From: CAZCZZ01 sp964503335
Lineage (GTDB): Bacteria; Verrucomicrobiota; Kiritimatiellia; CAIVKH01
Direction of reading: 5' to 3'
Assembly: GCA_964503335.1 (NCBI GenBank)
Contig: CAZCZZ010000012.1
Coordinates: forward strand, 1-64,000
DNA length: 64,000 nt
The translations under genes were made by a program, and so were the position numbers. The notes under the pieces are model-generated. The model was not told the origin of the DNA, ran no database searches, and was given only the letters and a program-made list of their open reading frames with translations. Of this stretch, positions 7,534 through 17,370 are shown one piece after another (the first letter of the stretch is position 1; each line of letters begins with the position of its first letter).

Positions 7534-9779
7534 ATGTCGGAAACTTCCACGCCCATGATGGACCAGTATCGCCGGATTCGCGGCGATCTGTCGGAAGACA
7601 CCTTGCTGTTCTTCCGGCTGGGCGACTTCTACGAGATGTTCTTCGACGACGCCAAGGAAGCGTCGCAACTCCTTGATCTCACGCTGACGAAGCGGAACAC
7701 AGTCCCGATGTGCGGCGTGCCGCATCACGCCGCGGATTTCTATATTTCGAAGCTCGTGAAGGCCGGGCGCAAGGTTGCGATCTGCGAGCAGGTGGAGGAT
7801 CCGGCCCTGGTGAAGGGGCTGGTTCGTCGTGAGGTCACGCGGGTTGTCACGCCGGGAACGGTGCTCGAAGAGACCGCGCTCGAAGCGAAGCTGAACAACT
7901 ACCTCGCCGGATTTGTTGTCGAAGGCGATGTGTTCGGAATTGCGTTCCTCGACCTTTCGACGGGCGCGTTCTGGATCGAGGAATCCAGCGATGAGGCCGC
8001 GGCGCTGGGCAATCTCGCACGCTATGCCCCGTCGGAAATCGTCGTGCCGGGTGAACAGTCGGGCCGGTACAAAGAGATGATCCGGGGCCTGCAGGGTCCG
8101 GTGATGACCGGGCATGACGACTGGACGTTTGAAGTCGATGCCGCGCACGACTTGCTGAAGCGACATTTCCAGGTGCACTCGCTGGAAGGCTTTGGCTCCG
8201 AAGGTCGCACGACGGGGCTCCGTGCAGCGGGCGCGGTCCTTCATTATGTGAAGCAGGAGCTGCGTCGACCGATCGATCATGTGCGCAGTGTTCAATGGAA
8301 GAATCCCTCGGACTTCATGCTGCTCGACGAGTCGACGGTGCGGAACTTGGACCTGGTTGAATCGCGTGCGGGATCCGGCTTCTCGTTGCTCGGGACGCTG
8401 GACACGACGCGTACCGCGATGGGCGGGCGGCTGCTGCGCGACTGGCTGGTACGACCGCTGACGCGTCTGGCCGACATTACAAAGCGCCACGACGCCGTGG
8501 CGGAGCTGGCGAAGAATCGCAAGCTGCTCACCGAACTGCGCGAACGACTCGAGGACATCAAGGACCTTGAGCGCTTGATGGCGCGACTTTCGGCGGGAAC
8601 GGGGAACGCCCGCGATGCGCGCGCGCTGGGCCGATCGCTCGCGGGCCTTCCACCCGTGAAGTCGTTGCTTTCCGCAAGCGGTGCGGGCCTTCTTGCCGAC
8701 CTTGCCGGACAGATCACGGAGCAGCCCGAGCTTGTCGCTTTGATTGATCGGGCCCTTGAGGACGAGCCGCCGGTGACGATCAAGGAAGGCGGCATGATCC
8801 GGAAGGGGTATCACCCCGAGCTTGATGACCTGAAGGATGCTGCGACAAAGGGCCGCCAGTGGCTCGCCGACTACCAGTCGAAGGAGCAGGAGCGCACGGG
8901 GATCAAGTCCCTCAAGGTGCGACACAACAAAGTCTTCGGCTTTTACATCGAGATCACGAAATCAAACCTGGATGCCGCGCCGGCGGAGTACATCCGGAAG
9001 CAGACGCTCGTGAACTGCGAACGATTCATCACGCCGGAGCTCAAGGAGTACGAGAACAAGATTCTTGGCGCGCAGGAGCGATCAGTCGGTTTGGAGCTGG
9101 AACTGTTTCTGGAAATTCGTGCGCGAATCGTTGCGGAGTTGGACCGGGTGCAGGCCACTGCCGCCGCTGTCGCCCAGCTCGACGTACTCGGCAGTCTCGC
9201 GGAGAGGGCGGTGTCGCTGCGGTATGTCAGGCCGGCGATGTCGGAGAGCGACGCGCTCTCGATTCACAACGGTCGCCATCCGGTCGTGGAGAATCTTCCG
9301 GGTGCGGAACGTTTTGTACCCAACGACACGCTGCTTGATGGCATATCGAACCAGATCATGGTGATCACGGGTCCGAACATGGCAGGCAAGTCGACGTATA
9401 TCCGACAGGTGGCGCTGATCGTCATCCTCGCGCAAATCGGATCGTTCGTGCCGGCGGACGAGGCGTCGATCGGCGTGGCGGATCGCGTGTTCACGCGCGT
9501 GGGCGCGAGCGACGACCTGTCGCGCGGGCGCAGCACGTTCATGGTGGAGATGCAGGAGACGGCGAACATCCTGAATAATGCCACGCCGCGCAGCCTGATC
9601 GTGCTCGACGAGATTGGTCGGGGCACGAGCACGTTCGACGGCATCAGCATCGCATGGGCCGTCGCAGAATATCTCCACAACCAACCGAAGACGAAAGCGC
9701 GCACGCTCTTCGCGACGCACTACCACGAACTCACCGATCTCTCGCTGACGTTGTCGGGCGTGAAGAACTACAACGTTCT
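7534..9779 (+). CDS. mutS: DNA mismatch repair protein MutS, 3' end lost in assembly gap
   Basis: 748 codons are visible from ATG 7534. Domain I carries the mismatch-reading motif in GDFYEMFFDDA. The core and lever domains follow. The ATPase domain has Walker A GPNMAGKST (about residue 613), the STFMVEMQETANIL signature, Walker B IVLDEIGRGTSTFDG and ATHYHELT. The frame runs into the N run; about 100 C-terminal residues (helix-turn-helix/dimerisation and beta-clamp part) are missing. MutS binds mismatches and starts repair with MutL, which is not in the window. Confidence 0.95.
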
Positions 9780-9879
9780 NNNNNNNNNNNNNNNNNNNNN
9801 NNNNNNNNNNNNNNNNNNNNNNNNNNNNNNNNNNNNNNNNNNNNNNNNNNNNNNNNNNNNNNNNNNNNNNNNNNNNNNN
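9780..9879. other. Assembly gap (100 N) inside mutS
   Basis: Exactly 100 N, the usual placeholder of unknown length. The frame before it is MutS; the sequence after it is not, so the true gap must contain the mutS 3' end and probably more. Confidence 0.98.
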
Positions 9880-10118
9880 GCGAGAGGACAGATTTGGACG
9901 TGCCAGGCGCGGGCGATTGGGTTGGTCAACCGAAATACCTCGGAAGGGGTGCGGAACTTGGCGATTTCGGTGAGCTACAAGATGTGGACCTTCTATCGTT
10001 GTGACCCAGCTGCCTACCACACTATGTGGGGCTGATCCGGCGAGGGTGCGGCTTGGCGCGATTTTCGGTGGCACGCACCATGCTGATAAGCCGCCGTTCG
10101 GACAGACAGGAGGAATGC
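9880..10118. other. Post-gap stretch with a possible frameshifted gene remnant
   Basis: No clean gene. One frame reads ERTDLDV and, after a one-base shift, CQARAIGLVN, which resembles the opening of small four-helix-bundle proteins ('RxDLDVWQxAxxLV') found near repeats. It then decays. This could be a true remnant or poor sequence at a contig edge. Confidence 0.25.
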
Positions 10119-11510
10119 ATGACGAAGATTCACCGGGTTGTTGCGGGAATACTGGTCGCGGGCAGTCTTCTGATGGGCGATCGCGCTGCAGGCGGGACGC
10201 TCCTTCAGATGGATTACGATGCTGATTTCCGTTCCGACATTGCGCTTTATCATCCCGCCGCGGGCAACTGGTTCATCATCAATAGCTGGAGCGGTTTGCC
10301 GCGTCAGGATAACTGGGGATGGGACAAGGCGTGGACGGTTCCTGGTGATTACGACGGCGACAAGCGCGTCGACCTGGCCGTCGTGGATCCTGTCCGGTTC
10401 GACTGGCTTATCTCCAAATCGTCCGACCGTCAGTTGAAGAAGGTCATGTGGGGATTCTCGGGCTGCCAGCCCGTGCCCGCGGATTACGACGGCGACGGGA
10501 AAACGGATATCGCTGTCTTTTATCCCGCCGCCGGCATGTGGTTCATCATCCAGAGCAGCAACAATGCGTTGCGCCAACTCAACTGGGGATGGAGCGAAGT
10601 CATTCCCGTGCCCGCAGACTATGATGGCGACGGCAAGGCGGACATCGCCGTGTATCATCCCGCCGCCGGCAACTGGTACATCGTGCAGAGCCAGACGGGC
10701 GCGCAACGCATCCAGAACTGGGGCTGGCTTGATGCCGCGCCGGTTCCCGCGGATTACGATGGCGACCGCAAAGCCGACATCGCGGTCTACAATTCGAAGA
10801 ACGGTGACTGGCATGTCCTCTACACGCGGACCGCGAAAGGTGGCGTGAAGAACTGGGGCAATCCTGAAACGATCCCGGTGCCTGCCGACTACGACGGGGA
10901 TGGATGGGTTGATCTGGCCGTATTTTGGCCGAGCCAGGGCGCGTGGTTCATTTTTGAGTCGATCAAGAAGAACATTCGCGGCGTCAGCTACGGATGGTCC
11001 GAAGCCGTGCCCGTGGGAAATCTCACCTGGAAGCTCTTCAAGTCGCTGCAACCCCCGCCTCCTCCTCCGCCGCCGCCTGCGTCGACCAATTCACCTCCGC
11101 CCGCAACATCCATCGACCAGTTGGATGTGAGCAATGCGGTGTTGCTGGGAACGCACAAGAAGGTTCACCCGCGGAACGCGAGAATCACGAAGACGTTGAA
11201 CTCTGCAAACATCGAAGGCGGCAGCGTCAAGCTCAGCTACGAAACGCTGGGCTGGCCCGACAACAACAGCGGTATCGGAAGCAACATCGACGGACGCGTG
11301 TACATCTTCTGGATGGAAGGCAGCAGCGTGATCGGAGGTCACTTCGATTGGAAGAGGCCCGGCCAGACGAGCAAGGGTCTGGAAAACATCATGAACGGCT
11401 ACCTTGAAGGACGTCGCCCCGCGAAGGGTGCCACGGTCTGGTTCTGCCTGCTCAATAATGCGGGCACGGAACGCACGAACGTGGTGAAGAGCAAGACGCC
11501 GTTTCCTTGA
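10119..11510 (+). CDS. Secreted FG-GAP/VCBS-repeat protein with proline hinge
   Basis: 463 residues from ATG 10119, with AGGAGG just upstream (an earlier in-frame start has no signal peptide). Residues 1-24 form a signal peptide. About six repeats of roughly 45 residues follow, each with a calcium-loop core such as ADYDGDGKADIAVYHP and an aromatic NWYI/WFII stretch, the FG-GAP/VCBS type of beta-propeller blade. A run of nine prolines then leads to a C-terminal domain of about 130 residues that I do not recognise. Such proteins are usually extracellular and bind calcium and ligands, but the target is unknown. Confidence 0.75.
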   Translation: MTKIHRVVAGILVAGSLLMGDRAAGGTLLQMDYDADFRSDIALYHPAAGNWFIINSWSGLPRQDNWGWDKAWTVPGDYDGDKRVDLAVVDPVRFDWLISKSSDRQLKKVMWGFSGCQPVPADYDGDGKTDIAVFYPAAGMWFIIQSSNNALRQLNWGWSEVIPVPADYDGDGKADIAVYHPAAGNWYIVQSQTGAQRIQNWGWLDAAPVPADYDGDRKADIAVYNSKNGDWHVLYTRTAKGGVKNWGNPETIPVPADYDGDGWVDLAVFWPSQGAWFIFESIKKNIRGVSYGWSEAVPVGNLTWKLFKSLQPPPPPPPPPASTNSPPPATSIDQLDVSNAVLLGTHKKVHPRNARITKTLNSANIEGGSVKLSYETLGWPDNNSGIGSNIDGRVYIFWMEGSSVIGGHFDWKRPGQTSKGLENIMNGYLEGRRPAKGATVWFCLLNNAGTERTNVVKSKTPFP

Positions 11511-11516
11511 GTGGAA

Positions 11517-11592
11517 GTCGCGTCGCGGGCGCTCCGCGCTCCACATCAAGACCAGCCGCGGCTATGGAGTGCGGAGCGCCTGCGACGCGTCA
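11517..11592. repeat. Palindromic intergenic element
   Basis: An imperfect inverted repeat: gtcgcgggcgctccgcgctc on the left answered by gagtgcggagcgcctgcgac on the right. It lies between the stops of two converging genes and differs in sequence from the REP-like units, so it is a second palindrome family. It could also serve as a bidirectional terminator, though there is no T run. Confidence 0.7.
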
Positions 11593-11597
11593 GGTCT

Positions 11598-12389
11598 CTA
11601 CATCAGCCAGAGCACAAGCCCAGCCACCGCAAGACGGTACCATGCAAACGGCGTCAGCGTGTTGTGGCTGACGAAGCGGATCAGGAAGCGGATCGCGAGC
11701 AGGGCTGAGGCGAACGACACCACGAAGCCGAGGCCGAACATCGACAGGATCTGCGTCGTGATCTCGCCTTCGAACTTGATCAGCTCATAGGCCGACGCGG
11801 CGCAAATCATCGGGACCGCGGCGAAGAACGAATACTCCGTGGACGACTTGCGATCGAGGCCGCACATCATCCCGCCGAGGATGGTGCATGTGGAGCGCGA
11901 CATGCCGGGCCACATCGCGATGCATTGGAAGAATCCGATCGCCAGCGCCCCGCGCCACCGCAGCGTGTCGAGGCTCTGCGGGTTGTGGTGCCGATAGTAG
12001 CGCTCGGCAAGGATGATCCAGATTGATCCGACGGCCAGGCCGATGGCGACCGTCGTCGCGTTGAAAAGGTTCGCCTTGATGTAGTGGATGAGCAGCGGGC
12101 CGATCGCGAGGGCAGGAAGCGTGGTGAGCACGAGTAGGCGAATGCCGCTCCATCCCGAAAACCCCGGTGCCTGCGGAGGCCGCAGCAGGTCCAGGAATGT
12201 ATTGTGGTAGGCGACGACGACGGCAAGGATCGCGCCGAGCTGGATGAAGATGGTGAGCGAATCTGCTGTCGGGCCCGTGAAGCCAAGAAGGTTCTCCGCA
12301 AGGATCAGGTGGCCCGTGGAAGAAACGGGAAGAAACTCGGTGAAGCCTTCAACGAGTCCAAGAATACAAGCTATCAGAATCCACGACAT
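11598..12389 (-). CDS. uppP: Undecaprenyl-diphosphatase (UppP/BacA)
   Basis: A 263-residue polytopic membrane protein that dephosphorylates undecaprenyl diphosphate to recycle the lipid carrier of cell-wall and polysaccharide synthesis; it also confers bacitracin tolerance. The start is ATG 12389 (MSWILIACILGLVEG). Signature motifs are EGFTEFLPVSSTGHLIL near the N-terminus and MWPGMSRSTCTILGG in the second half, with the catalytic Glu, Ser and Arg present. Length matches the family (about 265). Confidence 0.95.
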   Translation of the reverse strand: MSWILIACILGLVEGFTEFLPVSSTGHLILAENLLGFTGPTADSLTIFIQLGAILAVVVAYHNTFLDLLRPPQAPGFSGWSGIRLLVLTTLPALAIGPLLIHYIKANLFNATTVAIGLAVGSIWIILAERYYRHHNPQSLDTLRWRGALAIGFFQCIAMWPGMSRSTCTILGGMMCGLDRKSSTEYSFFAAVPMICAASAYELIKFEGEITTQILSMFGLGFVVSFASALLAIRFLIRFVSHNTLTPFAWYRLAVAGLVLWLM

Positions 12390-12444
12390 GATCGCACGGA
12401 TAGAACGCGAATCCGGCTGCTGCGGCAAGTCGAATGCCGCGACA

Positions 12445-13488
12445 TCAAGGGGAAGCTGCCGGTTTCAACTTGCTGAGGGGCACGTTCTGCTGGAGCGCCA
12501 CCTTGCCGTCAAGCGTCCGCAGTTCGAGGGTCAGGACAGGGTCCCTGGCTGAGCCGTCGATGGTGATGAGGCCGAAGTTGTTCTGACGGACAACGGGGCC
12601 GATGCGGTGGCGGTTGGGTTCGTCGCCGGCCCCGACGTGCGTCATGTTGAGGCCGCTCGCGGTCAGGTCGTACATGGGATAGCCGACGATCCCGGGCACC
12701 GAGGTGCAGAGTTCGCCGTGATGGCGGTCACCGCTCAGGAACACGACGCCAGTCGCCTTCGTCTTGTGGATCAGGTGATAGAGGCGCTGCCGTTCGTGCG
12801 GATAGTTCATCCACTTCTCCCAGTTGTGATCCTGGGCCACCACCTGGATGCTTGAAACGATCAGGCGGATATCCGCCTCCTTGGCGAGTTCCTCTTCAAG
12901 CCACAGCCACTGTGCCTCGCCGAGTATGGTGGATGACCCATTGCGATCGGCGGTGTAGCGACCTTCGCCGGGCTTGCGCTTGACGAGTTGCTTGAGGGGG
13001 CTGCGGTTGTAGCGCGTGTCGAGGAGGATGATCTGGACGCGCCTTCCCTTCGGGCCGAAAATCGTGGCGTCGTAGATGCCTTCATGCGACCTGCGGGCTG
13101 CGTTCGGCGGGACGCCCCAGAAATCCAGGAAGATCTCCCGTGACTCCTTCTTCTTGGGAAACTCGCCCCCGCTGTCGTTCAACCCATAGTCGTGGTCGTC
13201 CCAGACGGCGAGGACCGGGCAGAGCTTCTTGAGATCCTGGAAACCTTGATGAGCAGCCAACTGGCCGTACTTCTTCTTCATCAGCGCCATGTCGTACGTG
13301 TCGGAGTAGATGTTGTCCCCGCAAAAGATGAACGCATCGGGCTTCGCGTCGATGATGGCTTTCCAATGAGCCTGAGCACGACTCTGGTGGGCGCAGGAGC
13401 CGAAGGCAATTCGCAAAGGCGCCGCAATGGCTGCCACCGGAAGCTGCGTGAGGACGATTGTCACGATAAGCCGGAACAGGTTTTTCAT
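12445..13488 (-). CDS. Secreted PhoD-like alkaline phosphatase/phosphodiesterase
   Basis: 347 residues from ATG 13488, with a signal peptide (MKNLFRLIVTIVLTQLPVAAIA). The calcineurin-like phosphoesterase signature of the PhoD type is seen: FGSCAHQS, FCGDNIYSDTYD, VWDDHDYGLND and LSGDRHHGEL. These are the metal-binding Asp/Asn/His of the dinuclear centre. It would release phosphate from phosphodiesters or monoesters outside the cytoplasm. The gene overlaps the preceding exchanger gene by four bases (ATGA), so the two form an operon. Confidence 0.88.
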   Translation of the reverse strand: MKNLFRLIVTIVLTQLPVAAIAAPLRIAFGSCAHQSRAQAHWKAIIDAKPDAFIFCGDNIYSDTYDMALMKKKYGQLAAHQGFQDLKKLCPVLAVWDDHDYGLNDSGGEFPKKKESREIFLDFWGVPPNAARRSHEGIYDATIFGPKGRRVQIILLDTRYNRSPLKQLVKRKPGEGRYTADRNGSSTILGEAQWLWLEEELAKEADIRLIVSSIQVVAQDHNWEKWMNYPHERQRLYHLIHKTKATGVVFLSGDRHHGELCTSVPGIVGYPMYDLTASGLNMTHVGAGDEPNRHRIGPVVRQNNFGLITIDGSARDPVLTLELRTLDGKVALQQNVPLSKLKPAASP

Positions 13489-14016
13489 GAAGCGCCTTTC
13501 CTGGGCGGGGTGATCGCCTGCCATACCGAGAGGCACAGCACGACGACCGTGGCCGGGACGATGATGAATCCGGCCATCGTTAGAAATGTAAGGGTGCCTT
13601 GCGACCCGGTGGCGCGGGCGATCAGTTGCAGCGTGTAGAAGACGTAGTAGCCCAGGAAGACCGCTCCCTCCCAGCGCGCAATCGAAGCGCCCGTGAAGAA
13701 GACGGGCAGGCATGCCACGGATACAGCGAGCATTACGGGAAGGTCGTACACGAGGGCTGCGCGCGACACGATCACACCGTCCGGTGCAACCAGCGCGGAG
13801 AATCCGAGGACAGAGAGTATGTTGAAAATGTTGCTGCCGACGATGTTGCCGACGGCGATGTCGCGCTCTCCGCGNNNNNNNNNNNNNNNNNNNNNNNNNN
13901 NNNNNNNNNNNNNNNNNNNNNNNNNNNNNNNNNNNNNNNNNNNNNNNNNNNNNNNNNNNNNNNNNNNNNNNNNNGGCAAGGCCGATCGCCATCAGCAGAA
14001 TGTGTGAGATTTCCAT
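13485..14016 (-). CDS. CaCA-family Na+/Ca2+ exchanger, interrupted by assembly gap
   Basis: Both ends are visible. The N-terminus is MEISHILLMAIGLA from ATG 14016. After the gap, the second half begins ERDIAVGNIVGSNIFNILSVLGF, whose GNIVGSNIFN is the alpha-2 repeat signature of cation/Ca2+ exchangers. Several hydrophobic helices follow to the stop. The family is about 310-330 residues; some 145 are visible, so the 100-N run must stand for roughly 500 bases. It would export calcium in exchange for sodium or protons across the inner membrane. It is cotranscribed with the PhoD-like gene. Confidence 0.8.
13875..13974. other. Assembly gap (100 N) inside the exchanger gene
   Basis: Exactly 100 N with exchanger coding sequence on both sides in the same orientation, so the join itself looks right, but the real missing length is probably several hundred bases. 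Confidence 0.95.
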
Positions 14017-14136
14017 GAGCTGGGCCGGAGAGTCTGACCAATACCCGTCGGTAGTGGCAAGCAAATCAGGCCGCACGGCGCGGACGTGCCCCGTGTGTTT
14101 GATGAGGCGACGAAAACCTGATAGGCTTCCGGGACC

Positions 14137-15078
14137 ATGAAATCGAAAGCACTGCTCGTGCTGCTCGTCGTCGCCGGCCTGCTCGCTGCCGCGTGGTCTC
14201 TTTCGCAAAAGGCCGGCTCACACACTGTGGTTTCCGGAACACTTGAACTGGACGAGGTTCGACTCGCTTCCCGGGCGGGCGGGCGCATCGTTGAGTTGGG
14301 CGCAGCAGAAGGCGATGTGCTTACCAACGGGCAGCTCGTGGCCCTGCTGGATGCGCCAGAACGGAAGGCGCGGAAGGATCGCGCGGAGGCGCTCGTGGCT
14401 GAAATGGTGGCGGGACCGCGGGCCGAAGAGATTGAAGCGGCACGGCGTGAATGGGAGTCCCTGCGCAGCGAGCTGGAGTTTGCTGAGGCTGATGCGAAGC
14501 GTGCGGACGAACTTTTTCGCAGCAGTACCGTGTCCGTGACGGACCGCGACCTCGCGGCAACGAGGGCGCGGACCTTGTCGCAGCGCGCCGACGCCGCGAA
14601 GGCGCGCCTCGATGTGCTGCTCGCCGGGACGCGCTCGGAGGAGCTGGCGCGGGCTCGGGCCGACCTCGATGAAGCGGCTGCGATGCTCAACGAGCTACGC
14701 GTGTTGTCGCCGGGCGACATGATCCTGGAAACCCTGAATCTCCGCGTGGGCGACGTGGCCGCGCCGAACGCGCCCATTGCGACGCTGCTTCATCTCGAGG
14801 ATCCGTGGGCGCGGGTGTTCGTTCCCGAGCCCTGGCTCGTTCGCCTGCATGTCGGGGACCGCGTGCTCGGGCGTGCAGACGGTATTCCCGGAAAGGAGTT
14901 CGAGGGCGTGATCGAACAGATCCAGCGCCGCGCCGAGTTTACCCCGCGCAACGTCCAGACCCCGGAGGAGCGCGTGAAACAGGTCTTCGGTGTAAAGGTG
15001 CGCTTTCCCGGTTCGCGCGATGTGCTGAGGCCTGGCGTCAGCATGGATGTCACGTTCCCGGAGGCGGACGGCTCCTGA
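14137..15078 (+). CDS. HlyD-family periplasmic adaptor of an ABC exporter
   Basis: 313 residues with one N-terminal membrane anchor (residues about 4-22). A biotinyl-lipoyl-like half follows (LASRAGGRIVELGAAEGD, then NGQLVALLDAPE). A long Ala/Glu/Arg-rich coiled coil covers about 75-195. The second lipoyl half and a beta-barrel with WARVFVPEPWLVRLHVGD come last. This is the YbhG/HlyD membrane-fusion type that couples an ABC transporter to the periplasm or an outer-membrane channel. The ATPase starts six bases after its stop. Confidence 0.85.
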   Translation: MKSKALLVLLVVAGLLAAAWSLSQKAGSHTVVSGTLELDEVRLASRAGGRIVELGAAEGDVLTNGQLVALLDAPERKARKDRAEALVAEMVAGPRAEEIEAARREWESLRSELEFAEADAKRADELFRSSTVSVTDRDLAATRARTLSQRADAAKARLDVLLAGTRSEELARARADLDEAAAMLNELRVLSPGDMILETLNLRVGDVAAPNAPIATLLHLEDPWARVFVPEPWLVRLHVGDRVLGRADGIPGKEFEGVIEQIQRRAEFTPRNVQTPEERVKQVFGVKVRFPGSRDVLRPGVSMDVTFPEADGS

Positions 15079-15084
15079 TATCCC

Positions 15085-16032
15085 ATGACGCATGAAGTCA
15101 TGATCGAGTGCGAGAATCTCACCCGGCGCTTCGGTGACTTCACCGCCGTGGATTCCGTCACCTTCTCCGTGAAGCGCGGTTCCATCTTCGGGTTCCTCGG
15201 TCCCAACGGTTCCGGAAAATCGACGGTCATCCGCATGCTGTGTGGACTTCTTGCGCCGACGGAAGGCACCGCCCGCATCGCGGGCCACGACGTGACGCAG
15301 GCCACCGCGGAGATCAAGGGACTGGTCGGCTATATGTCCCAGAAGTTCTCACTCTACGATGAGCTGACCGTCCGGGAGAACCTGACGTTCTATGGAAAGC
15401 TCTACGGTCTTTCGGGTCCTGTGCTTGAGCAGCGGTTTCATGAGTTGATCGAGCTCACGCATCTCGAACCGTATCTGGATCGCCGTGCGGCGCTTTTGTC
15501 CGGGGGATGGCGACAGCGACTCGCCATGGCCTGCGCGCTCGTGCACAAACCTTCAGTGCTCTTCCTGGACGAGCCGACGGCAGGCATTGATCCCGTGGCG
15601 CGGCGCGAGTTGTGGGACCTGCTGTTCCGCTTTTCAAGCGACGGCATGACGCTGTTCGTCACGACGCATTACATGGACGAAGCCGAGCGCTGTTCCCATG
15701 TCGGCTACATTCACATGTCAAAGCTGATCGTCTGTGGTTTGCCCGAGGACTTGAAGGAGCTTCCCGCCGTGAATCCTGCCGGCACGCGAAGGCTTGAAGT
15801 GCTCTGCGACCATGTCACGACCGGACTGCAGGCCCTGCGCAAGCTCCCGGGTGTATCCAGCGCCACGATCTTCGGTCAGACCATGAACATCGTCGTCGCG
15901 GACGCAGTAAGCGATGATGACATCCTCTCCGCTCTCCGCGCCGTCGGCATCCACCACGCCGACCTCCGCCCCATCGCCCCGTCCCTCGAAGACGTCTTCG
16001 TGGCCCTGACAGCAACGCAGGGCGGGAGATAG
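15085..16032 (+). CDS. ABC transporter ATP-binding protein (YbhF/CcmA type)
   Basis: 315 residues. Walker A is GPNGSGKST, the Q-loop lies in GYMSQKFSLYDELT, the signature is LSGGWRQRL (Trp where Gln is commoner), Walker B is VLFLDEPTAGIDP and the switch His lies in FVTTHYMDE. A C-terminal extension of about 90 residues follows, as in drug/polyether export ATPases. It would power the permease encoded next. It is separated from that permease by 216 bases of palindromic repeat sequence, which is unusual inside an operon. Confidence 0.9.
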   Translation: MTHEVMIECENLTRRFGDFTAVDSVTFSVKRGSIFGFLGPNGSGKSTVIRMLCGLLAPTEGTARIAGHDVTQATAEIKGLVGYMSQKFSLYDELTVRENLTFYGKLYGLSGPVLEQRFHELIELTHLEPYLDRRAALLSGGWRQRLAMACALVHKPSVLFLDEPTAGIDPVARRELWDLLFRFSSDGMTLFVTTHYMDEAERCSHVGYIHMSKLIVCGLPEDLKELPAVNPAGTRRLEVLCDHVTTGLQALRKLPGVSSATIFGQTMNIVVADAVSDDDILSALRAVGIHHADLRPIAPSLEDVFVALTATQGGR

Positions 16033-16051
16033 AAAGAGGAGGACTGATGGT

Positions 16052-16240
16052 TGCCCACGGAACACACGGAATAGACGGAAAGAAGAGCCGGAATTTGCCC
16101 GCGGAGGGCGCGGATTCTGAGGATATCCGAACAAGAGAATCCCCTTTTCCATTCAGAAGCATCCTCTTCATCCGTGCTCTCCGTGGGCAAACATCTTCTC
16201 CGGTGTCCGTGTATTCCGTGGGCAATAGTTCCTTTTGCAG
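16052..16240. repeat. Long palindromic repeat between ABC ATPase and permease genes
   Basis: Opposed copies of a 'gcccacggaa(c)acacggaata' motif occur: ttgcccacggaacacacgga on the left, with tccgtgctctccgtgggcaa and gtgtccgtgtattccgtggg on the right. The same text recurs at 43137-43283. It splits an apparent transporter operon without disrupting either gene, so it may have inserted there or may modulate expression of the second gene. Confidence 0.75.
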
Positions 16241-16248
16241 GTCAACCT

Positions 16249-17361
16249 ATGTTCCGTGGTTTTAGAGCGATTCTATATAAAGAGTTCATCGTCATGTTTC
16301 GCGACAGGGCGACGTTGTTCTTTATGTTCTTTCCGCCGTTGATCCAGATCATCGCGTTCGGGTTTGCGCTGGATACGGATGTGCGGCATGTGCCGATGGC
16401 GGTGTTGGACCAGGACCGGACCAGCGAAAGCCGGCGACTGGTCCAGCAGTTTGTGAACACCCAGACGTTTCGCGAAGCGGGGGAGGTGGGCAGTGTAGAG
16501 GAGCTCTCCGCCGAAGTCAGGCGAGGGCACGCCAAAGTGGGACTGCAGATCCCGCCGGGCTATTCGCGGGATCTCCGCGCGGGACGCACAACGCGCGTGC
16601 AGGTCGTCGTGGACGGGTCCGATTCCACGGTCGCGCTCCAGGCGCTCCAATCCTCCTTGCAGGTGGGGTTCTTGCGGTCGGCCTCGATCCTGATGCAGGA
16701 AGCCGGGCGAAAAGAGCTGCCAGTCGAGATCCGCCCGCAGGTGCTCTACAACCCGGACATGCGCAGCCCGAACTTCTTCGTGCCCGGCGTCATCGGCATC
16801 GCGCTCCAGATTTCCACGGTCTTTGCCACGGCGATGGCCATCGTGCGCGAAAGAGAGCGTGGCACCATGGAGCAGTTGCTGGTGAGCCCCATGTCACGCG
16901 GCGGCTTGATGCTTGGAAAGATGCTGCCCTATCTCGTCGTCGCCATGAGCATGACCGTGGGGTTGCTGCTGATCCTGAGATGGGTGTTCTTCGTCCCGAT
17001 CCAAGGCAGCGTGGCGATGCTTCTTATCGCATCGTTCCTCTACGTATTCGCCCTGCTTAGTATCGGGCTGCTGTTCTCCACGAGGGCCGAGAACCAAATG
17101 CAGGCTCTGCAGATGACCATCACGCTGATGCTGCCTTCGATCTTCTTCTCCGGCTTTATCTTCCCGCGCGACACGCTGCCGCTGGTCTTCTACGCCATCA
17201 GCATGTTCCTGCCCGCCACGTACTTCATCGAGTTGATGCGCGCCATCGTGCTGCGTGGCGCATCCTTCGCTGATTTCTGGCCCGGCATTGCGGTCCTTGC
17301 GGTGATGGGCGCCGTGCTCTTCTCGCTGTGCGCCTTGCGCTTCAAAACGCGCGTAGCGTGA
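16249..17361 (+). CDS. ABC-2 type transporter permease (YbhR/YbhS type)
   Basis: 370 residues from ATG 16249 (MFRGFRAILYKEFIVMFRDR); upstream in-frame codons lie in the repeat and were excluded. There is one N-terminal membrane helix, a large extracytoplasmic domain (about 45-175) and five C-terminal helices containing the ABC-2 signature region VRERERGTMEQLLVSPM. This is the membrane half of the HlyD-ATPase-permease exporter. Only one permease gene is present, whereas the E. coli ybhGFSR set has two; this one may work as a homodimer. Confidence 0.88.
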   Translation: MFRGFRAILYKEFIVMFRDRATLFFMFFPPLIQIIAFGFALDTDVRHVPMAVLDQDRTSESRRLVQQFVNTQTFREAGEVGSVEELSAEVRRGHAKVGLQIPPGYSRDLRAGRTTRVQVVVDGSDSTVALQALQSSLQVGFLRSASILMQEAGRKELPVEIRPQVLYNPDMRSPNFFVPGVIGIALQISTVFATAMAIVRERERGTMEQLLVSPMSRGGLMLGKMLPYLVVAMSMTVGLLLILRWVFFVPIQGSVAMLLIASFLYVFALLSIGLLFSTRAENQMQALQMTITLMLPSIFFSGFIFPRDTLPLVFYAISMFLPATYFIELMRAIVLRGASFADFWPGIAVLAVMGAVLFSLCALRFKTRVA

Positions 17362-17370
17362 ACGCTGTCG

